Of a stretch of DNA of 64,000 nucleotides, positions 60,449-64,000 are shown piece after piece. The DNA is from Actinomycetota bacterium (GTDB lineage Bacteria; Actinomycetota; Humimicrobiia; Hakubellales; JAMDDV01). Both the position numbers and the translations under genes were made by a program. The DNA lies in the NCBI GenBank assembly GCA_023488455.1, contig JAMDDV010000015.1, forward strand, positions 1-64,000. Direction: 5' to 3'. Below the pieces are notes generated by a model that saw only the letters and a list, made by a program, of their open reading frames with translations, was not told the origin of the DNA and did no database searches. Within the stretch, counting starts at the first letter, position 1; every line of letters begins with the position of its first letter.

Positions 60449-60688
60449 TTAAATTAGGTCTTTCTTCTTATCTTCAAACTCTTCTTTACTGATTTCACCA
60501 CGAGCATACCGTCTCTTAAGTACCTCAAGTGCTGAGTCTGCTCGCCAAGAAGACTCGGTGCTGCTTGAAAATGTAGCACCACGTACCAGTGCCACAATGC
60601 CCCAGATAACCAGTCCCCAGAAGAGAATCATAAATATTGGCATAAGCCACCCCCATCCAAAACCACAATGCATTAGATACGAACACAA
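60449..60688 (-). CDS. SHOCT-domain small membrane protein
   Basis: A 79-residue protein: one transmembrane helix (MPIFMILFWGLVIWGIVALV) and a C-terminal SHOCT motif (ALEVLKRRYARGEISKEEFEDKKKDL). This compact design is widespread in proteins found beside copper or heavy-metal genes. Its start overlaps the end of the MIP18-like gene by 16 bp. Confidence 0.8.
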   Translation of the reverse strand: MCSYLMHCGFGWGWLMPIFMILFWGLVIWGIVALVRGATFSSSTESSWRADSALEVLKRRYARGEISKEEFEDKKKDLI

Positions 60689-61026
60689 CGCTCCAGGATT
60701 CCAAACTCCTTCAGTTTACACATTAGCTCCTCAAGTCTTGAGGGATCCTGTAATAATTCAGCAACCAATTTCTCCTGATAGTGCCCTGACTTGAGCCTGA
60801 CGGTCGCCGGCACCCTTAGTTTCTTCTCCAGCGCATACTTAATCATTAGCCCTATGGCAGCACTAAACGGGCACATCGGTGCTGTCAGATTGTAAGTGAC
60901 CTCGATCTTGCTATCCTTAATAATAATGTCATCTTCAGCCACCAAGCCCATATCTATAATAGACCGATTTACATAGTCGGGGTCATAAACTCTATTTAAC
61001 ACCTCGATAACTTCTGTTTTATTCAT
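60673..61026 (-). CDS. MIP18/DUF59-family Fe-S assembly-like protein
   Basis: A 117-residue protein with the DUF59 pattern VLNRVYDPDYVNRSIIDMGLV, APMCPFSAAIG (the conserved Cys-containing loop) and a CVRI end. Members help load iron-sulfur clusters (MIP18, PaaD, SufT). It lies between the ferredoxin and SHOCT genes of the ArsR-headed string, so it may serve the ferredoxin-like protein encoded upstream. Confidence 0.8.
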   Translation of the reverse strand: MNKTEVIEVLNRVYDPDYVNRSIIDMGLVAEDDIIIKDSKIEVTYNLTAPMCPFSAAIGLMIKYALEKKLRVPATVRLKSGHYQEKLVAELLQDPSRLEELMCKLKEFGILERCVRI

Positions 61027-61081
61027 ATCTCCTCCGCATGTCTTAGCCGAGCCTAGCTGAGATCAATCTTGCCATTCAGTT

Positions 61082-61288
61082 TCAGTTTAGCTGTATTGCT
61101 TTCAGCGGACAGACCATCACACATTTGCCACAACCCTGACACAGGGATTGATAAGGCATTGGTGCTTCATAGGGCATCTCCTGTTTAAGCAGTTTGTAAT
61201 GACATACCAATACTGCCTTGCAGATTCCAGTGTCGCAATGCTCAGGGTGACACTTATCGTAATTTATTAAGACAATCTTTTTTGGCAT
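61082..61288 (-). CDS. Ferredoxin-like 2[4Fe-4S] protein
   Basis: A 68-residue protein. The second half has the classic CQGCGKCVMVCP cluster motif. The first half carries YDKCHPEHCDTGICKAVLVC, close to the first cluster of the archaeal and eukaryotic RLI/ABCE1 N-terminus (CxPxxC...C...C). Thus two 4Fe-4S clusters are likely. It lies between arsR-like and MIP18 genes on the same strand. Its redox partner is unknown. Confidence 0.78.
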   Translation of the reverse strand: MPKKIVLINYDKCHPEHCDTGICKAVLVCHYKLLKQEMPYEAPMPYQSLCQGCGKCVMVCPLKAIQLN

Positions 61289-61403
61289 TGATTATTTCCC
61301 TTTTTGCAATTAACCAAATCTAACTATCCCCCTGCTCCTTTGGCTGCCTGCTCCAGCATACTAACATTAGCATTGTTTAAGACTCTCATTCACACGTCTC
61401 CTC

Positions 61404-61727
61404 TCAGCTCGCCCTACCGTGAATCAGCGCGGCATCCTGCCTGATCTGCTCGAAGAGCATCTCCCGCAACACATCAAAGGCCCGAAGAAGTTTGGAGTTA
61501 GCTATCCGGTAATAGACAACATTCCCTTCCTTCCGGGAAACCAGAATGTGCCGTTCCCTCATCATCGCCAAGTGCTGGGATAAGTTCCCCATGGTCATCC
61601 CCAGTATCCGGGAGAGCTCGCTTACACTCATCTCTTTCTCCCTCAGGACGTTTATCAACTCCAGCCTCTTTGGGTGAGAGAAGACTTTGCACATCTCCGC
61701 ATGGTAGGCATAAATCTGGTCTTCCAC
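61404..61727 (-). CDS. ArsR-family transcriptional repressor
   Basis: A 107-residue winged-helix regulator with KVFSHPKRLELINVL, SVSELSRILGMTMGNLSQHLAMM (recognition helix) and SRKEGNVVYYRIA. The metal-binding cysteines of classical ArsR (ELCVCDL) are replaced by EMSVSEL, so the signal is not a classical arsenite/cadmium site; one Cys lies early (EMCKVFSH). It is the first gene of the string with the ferredoxin, MIP18, SHOCT and PepSY-like genes, and a strong inverted repeat stands upstream of its start. Confidence 0.85.
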   Translation of the reverse strand: MEDQIYAYHAEMCKVFSHPKRLELINVLREKEMSVSELSRILGMTMGNLSQHLAMMRERHILVSRKEGNVVYYRIANSKLLRAFDVLREMLFEQIRQDAALIHGRAS

Positions 61728-61747
61728 TATTACCTCCAGTGATGAAA

Positions 61748-61787
61748 TATAGTATTTTAGATAATTCTATAGCACTAAAATACTATA
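61748..61787 (-). promoter_or_regulatory. Inverted-repeat operator for the ArsR-type repressor
   Basis: TATAGTATTTTAG at 61748-61760 and CTAAAATACTATA at 61775-61787 are perfect inverted copies of 13 bp, 14 bp apart. A third half site follows (AAGTATTTTA at 61787-61796). The position 20 bp before the regulator start suggests self-repression. Confidence 0.7.
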
Positions 61788-61910
61788 AGTATTTTATGAT
61801 GTCAATAATCTAGTACAAAATGGTGAGTTTTAGGTATGCAGCAAGGCAGGAATCTTAATCCAATCAATCGATTTCGTAACGTCTTCACAGTATTTGAATC
61901 ACGATTTTTT

Positions 61911-62207
61911 CTATACAAGTCCTCCCGAATCTAACCAGTCTTCCATAGACACATTGAGACTCATATTTTTTTCCTTGAGAAGATCAAAAAAATCCCATGG
62001 AGTTATCCCGATCTTTTTGCAGACCTCTGCAGCGGAAAGTTCTCCAGCCTGATATTTGACCAGTAGTCTATCTCGCTTATCTTCCTCAAAACCTTTTTTG
62101 AGTATATCCCTCAGATATGCTGATTTGTCCAGGTCCATCTCCTTGATAAAATTGGAAAGCTCCCTAAGGAAGTCCTCAGGAACTCTAACCGTTGTTGGTT
62201 TTAGCAT
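61911..62207 (-). CDS. UPF0175-family antitoxin-like protein
   Basis: A 98-residue protein with the UPF0175 pattern TVRVPEDFLRELSNFIKEMD, SAYLRDILKKGFEEDKRDRLL and SAAEVCKKIGITPWDFFDLLKE: an N-terminal ribbon-helix-helix-like DNA binding part and a helical C-terminus. It overlaps the preceding DUF3368 gene by 23 bp and is its likely antitoxin. Confidence 0.8.
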   Translation of the reverse strand: MLKPTTVRVPEDFLRELSNFIKEMDLDKSAYLRDILKKGFEEDKRDRLLVKYQAGELSAAEVCKKIGITPWDFFDLLKEKNMSLNVSMEDWLDSGGLV

Positions 62208-62691
62208 CTTCTATTTCCTCCAGTTTAAGTAATGCCTCAGCAATTATATCGGGAGAGTATCTCCCAATGATCCTTAACTTTTCGATAGAGCTCTTTGTTT
62301 TAGTGAAATCTATTTTGCCTAACCTATAAAGCTCCACGATTATTTTGGGTGAAATGATAAAAGGAAATTTCATATATCTGCATGCCTTTATCGCCTTTCC
62401 ATCATCTGTTAACAATATCGAATTCGCAGTCTGCTTTAATAACACCAGAGCCTCTAACTCTCCCTTCCCAAGGGACACAGAGAGTTTATTTACTCTCGTA
62501 TCAATCTCAACAACTTTTATTCCTTTTGCAGATACAAGATTTGATATAACTTCTGCGTTAGAATATTTCTTCAAAGTTTCCTTGTTCACAACCTCATGAA
62601 ACACCCCTTTCGGGATTACTATCGGAAAGGACTCAGCAAGTGTCTCCAAGAGACCGCACTTCGATAAAAGAATCAATGAGCAACTATCCAT
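62185..62691 (-). CDS. DUF3368 PIN-domain toxin-like protein
   Basis: A 168-residue PIN-like protein: DSCSLILLSKCG at the N-terminus (first Asp), then a conserved Glu in LGKGELEALVL, DDGKAIKACRY in the middle, and GKIDFTKTKSSIEKLR. DUF3368 PIN proteins form toxin-antitoxin pairs with UPF0175; the RNase activity would be metal-dependent. The gene lies upstream of its partner, so the order is toxin first. Confidence 0.8.
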   Translation of the reverse strand: MDSCSLILLSKCGLLETLAESFPIVIPKGVFHEVVNKETLKKYSNAEVISNLVSAKGIKVVEIDTRVNKLSVSLGKGELEALVLLKQTANSILLTDDGKAIKACRYMKFPFIISPKIIVELYRLGKIDFTKTKSSIEKLRIIGRYSPDIIAEALLKLEEIEDAKTNNG

Positions 62692-63003
62692 TATTATTAT
62701 CTTCAGCGAATAACCTTTCCATCATCCGTATACTATTATTAATAAATGTATACCATAAATTCTTATTCTTCGTCAATTCCCAACAGTGATAGAAATTAAT
62801 AATAATATTTCTGATAATTCCAAATTACAAAAAACCAAATACTTGAAATTTGTAGCATAATTTTTACATTTTGATTTAAAATATCGGGAATATAACTCAG
62901 TAGTAAAAACAAGGTCTTATTTTTTTAGAAAGAGCTGGGAGGTGGTTTTATAAGATTATTTCTTTATCAGTTTAAAATATTAATGAGTTAAGGAGGGATT
63001 TGT
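62692..63003. other. Intergenic region before the TrpX-like gene
   Basis: No gene, tRNA or known riboswitch is recognisable here. The DNA is AT-rich. The only clear signal is AGGAGG at 62991-62996, the ribosome-binding site of the next gene. Confidence 0.5.
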
Positions 63004-63990
63004 TTGAAAAAATTCAGTCTTGTTTTATGCGTATTTTTAGTAGTAATACTTGCGCTTTCGCTGCTATCAGTATCCTGTGCAAAGCAAAAAGTGTACAAGA
63101 TCGGCATTACCCAGATTGTGACGCACCCCGCTCTGGACGCACTCAGGGAAGGCTTTAAGGAATCCCTGGCAGCAGAGGGATATGTGGCTGGCAAAAATGT
63201 TGAGTATATCGAACAGAACGCCGAAGGAGATATGGCAACTAACAGCACCATAGCGCAGACCCTTGTAAGCCAGAAGGTTGACATGATACTTGGAATCTCA
63301 ACCCCAAGCACAATGGCTGTCGTGGAAGCTGCAAAGGGAACTGACATCGTAATTCTATTTGGTGCAGTTACCGATCCTGTTGCAGCTGGAATTCTTGAAA
63401 ACACCGAGAAACCAGGTGGCAACATAACGGGAATAAACGACATGGGCCCGGTTGCCCAGCACGTTGATCTGATAAAGGAGTTCATGCCAGATGTCAAAAA
63501 CATCGGAACAATCTACAATGCCGGTGAGCCGAACTCGGTAGTCCAGATCGATCTTTTAAAGAATAAAGTCTCCTCCATGGGCATCAATGTAGTTGAGGTT
63601 ACCGTTTCAACTACAGCAGATGTCCAGGCAGCTGCTGAATCGCTTGTGGGAAAAGTTGACACCATCTATATTGTAACGGACAACACTGCTGTGGGTGCGT
63701 TTGATGCAATAGTCGGAGTCTGCGAAACTAACAAGATTCCTCTATTCGCTGCGGATCCCAGCTCGGTAGAGACCGGAGCGATTGCGTCCATTGGACCAAG
63801 CTACAAGGGTATGGGTGAAGACCTGGGCAAGATAGCTGCGAGAATATTAAAAGGCGAGAAACCAGGCGATATCCCGTCGACCGGTGGAAGCAAGTTCGAA
63901 CTTGTTGTCAACCCTAAAGCTGCAGAGAGAATAGGGATAACTATTCCTCAAGCAGTTCTGGATAGAGCTGACAAGGTGGTTGGAGAATAG
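63004..63990 (+). CDS. ABC transporter substrate-binding lipoprotein, TrpX/PF04392-like
   Basis: A 328-residue lipoprotein with leader ending LLSVSCAKQ, so Cys is lipid-modified. The mature part has the two-lobe fold with KIGITQIVTHPALDALREGFK, VSQKVDMILGISTPSTM, TDPVAAGIL, and GSKFELVVNPKAAERIGITIP, the pattern of the PF04392 (TrpX/YtkA-like) group that binds tryptophan or other small molecules. TTG 63004 follows AAGGAGG. The permease and ATPase genes presumably lie beyond the right edge of the window. Confidence 0.85.
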   Translation: MKKFSLVLCVFLVVILALSLLSVSCAKQKVYKIGITQIVTHPALDALREGFKESLAAEGYVAGKNVEYIEQNAEGDMATNSTIAQTLVSQKVDMILGISTPSTMAVVEAAKGTDIVILFGAVTDPVAAGILENTEKPGGNITGINDMGPVAQHVDLIKEFMPDVKNIGTIYNAGEPNSVVQIDLLKNKVSSMGINVVEVTVSTTADVQAAAESLVGKVDTIYIVTDNTAVGAFDAIVGVCETNKIPLFAADPSSVETGAIASIGPSYKGMGEDLGKIAARILKGEKPGDIPSTGGSKFELVVNPKAAERIGITIPQAVLDRADKVVGE

Positions 63991-64000
63991 TTTTTTGGAA

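Overview
The window looks like the chromosome of a monoderm bacterium with moderately AT-rich DNA. Supporting genes are an Asp23-family protein, Ddl, a BlaI/M56 pair, an energy-coupling-factor (ECF) transporter and an ECF sigma/anti-sigma pair. The 6-phosphofructokinase motifs (GGNDT, PQTIDND) and a HelY/Ski2-type helicase recall deep-branching Actinobacteria or their relatives. This placement is inference; there is no rRNA or marker phylogeny here.

Layout. 1-6.8 kb holds housekeeping genes: M3 peptidase, Mut7-C RNase, GNAT, Asp23, aminotransferase, ddl and DegV. A tRNA-Arg(CCT) gene at 6783-6859 is followed by a cassette region to 12.84 kb. Two further copies of the tRNA 3' half (11224-11279 and a diverged one at 12790-12842) separate a toxin-antitoxin-like cassette (XRE-ImmA plus DUF4411) from an AAA+ ATPase cassette. 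12.9-20.5 kb is core: MsrP-like enzyme, MutY/MIG-like glycosylase, methyltransferase, GGDEF/HD-GYP protein, fba and pfk.

20,520-33,831 is an integrated element. It is flanked by a ~42-bp direct repeat, ends with a tyrosine recombinase, and encodes a frameshifted prim-pol/RepA-like replication protein next to an ordered palindromic array of 9-bp iterons. Its cargo looks defence-like: a ClpP-fold protease three-gene cassette, a caspase-like protein, a TIR/deoxyribosyltransferase-like protein with a frameshifted HEAT tail, two PD-(D/E)xK-like proteins and a HExxH protein.

33.8-42.6 kb is core again: GGDEF/HD-GYP, HelY-like helicase, rlmN, DUF1287 and UbiB-like genes. 42.7-49.0 kb carries the most interesting locus: a DrrAB-type ABC exporter, then BlaI repressor, M56 metallopeptidase, a 35-residue Cys/Trp-rich peptide ending CCWWLCWLWC, a radical SAM/SPASM maturase and a GAF/PAS-HD-GYP protein. 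I read it as an uncharacterised RiPP system. The peptide gene and maturase are separated by a perfect 11-bp hairpin that seems to bridge the ribosome-binding site.

49-57 kb holds a B12-binding radical SAM enzyme, ECF sigma/anti-sigma with HtrA, a complete ECF transporter (T, A, A, S), and TauE, Rieske and deaminase genes. 57-64 kb holds a URO-D/methyltransferase-like gene, SRPBCC protein, a small gene with no canonical start codon (59339-59557), an ArsR-headed gene string (ferredoxin, MIP18, SHOCT, PepSY-like lipoprotein) with a 13-bp inverted repeat at its promoter, a UPF0175/DUF3368 toxin-antitoxin pair and a TrpX-like binding lipoprotein.
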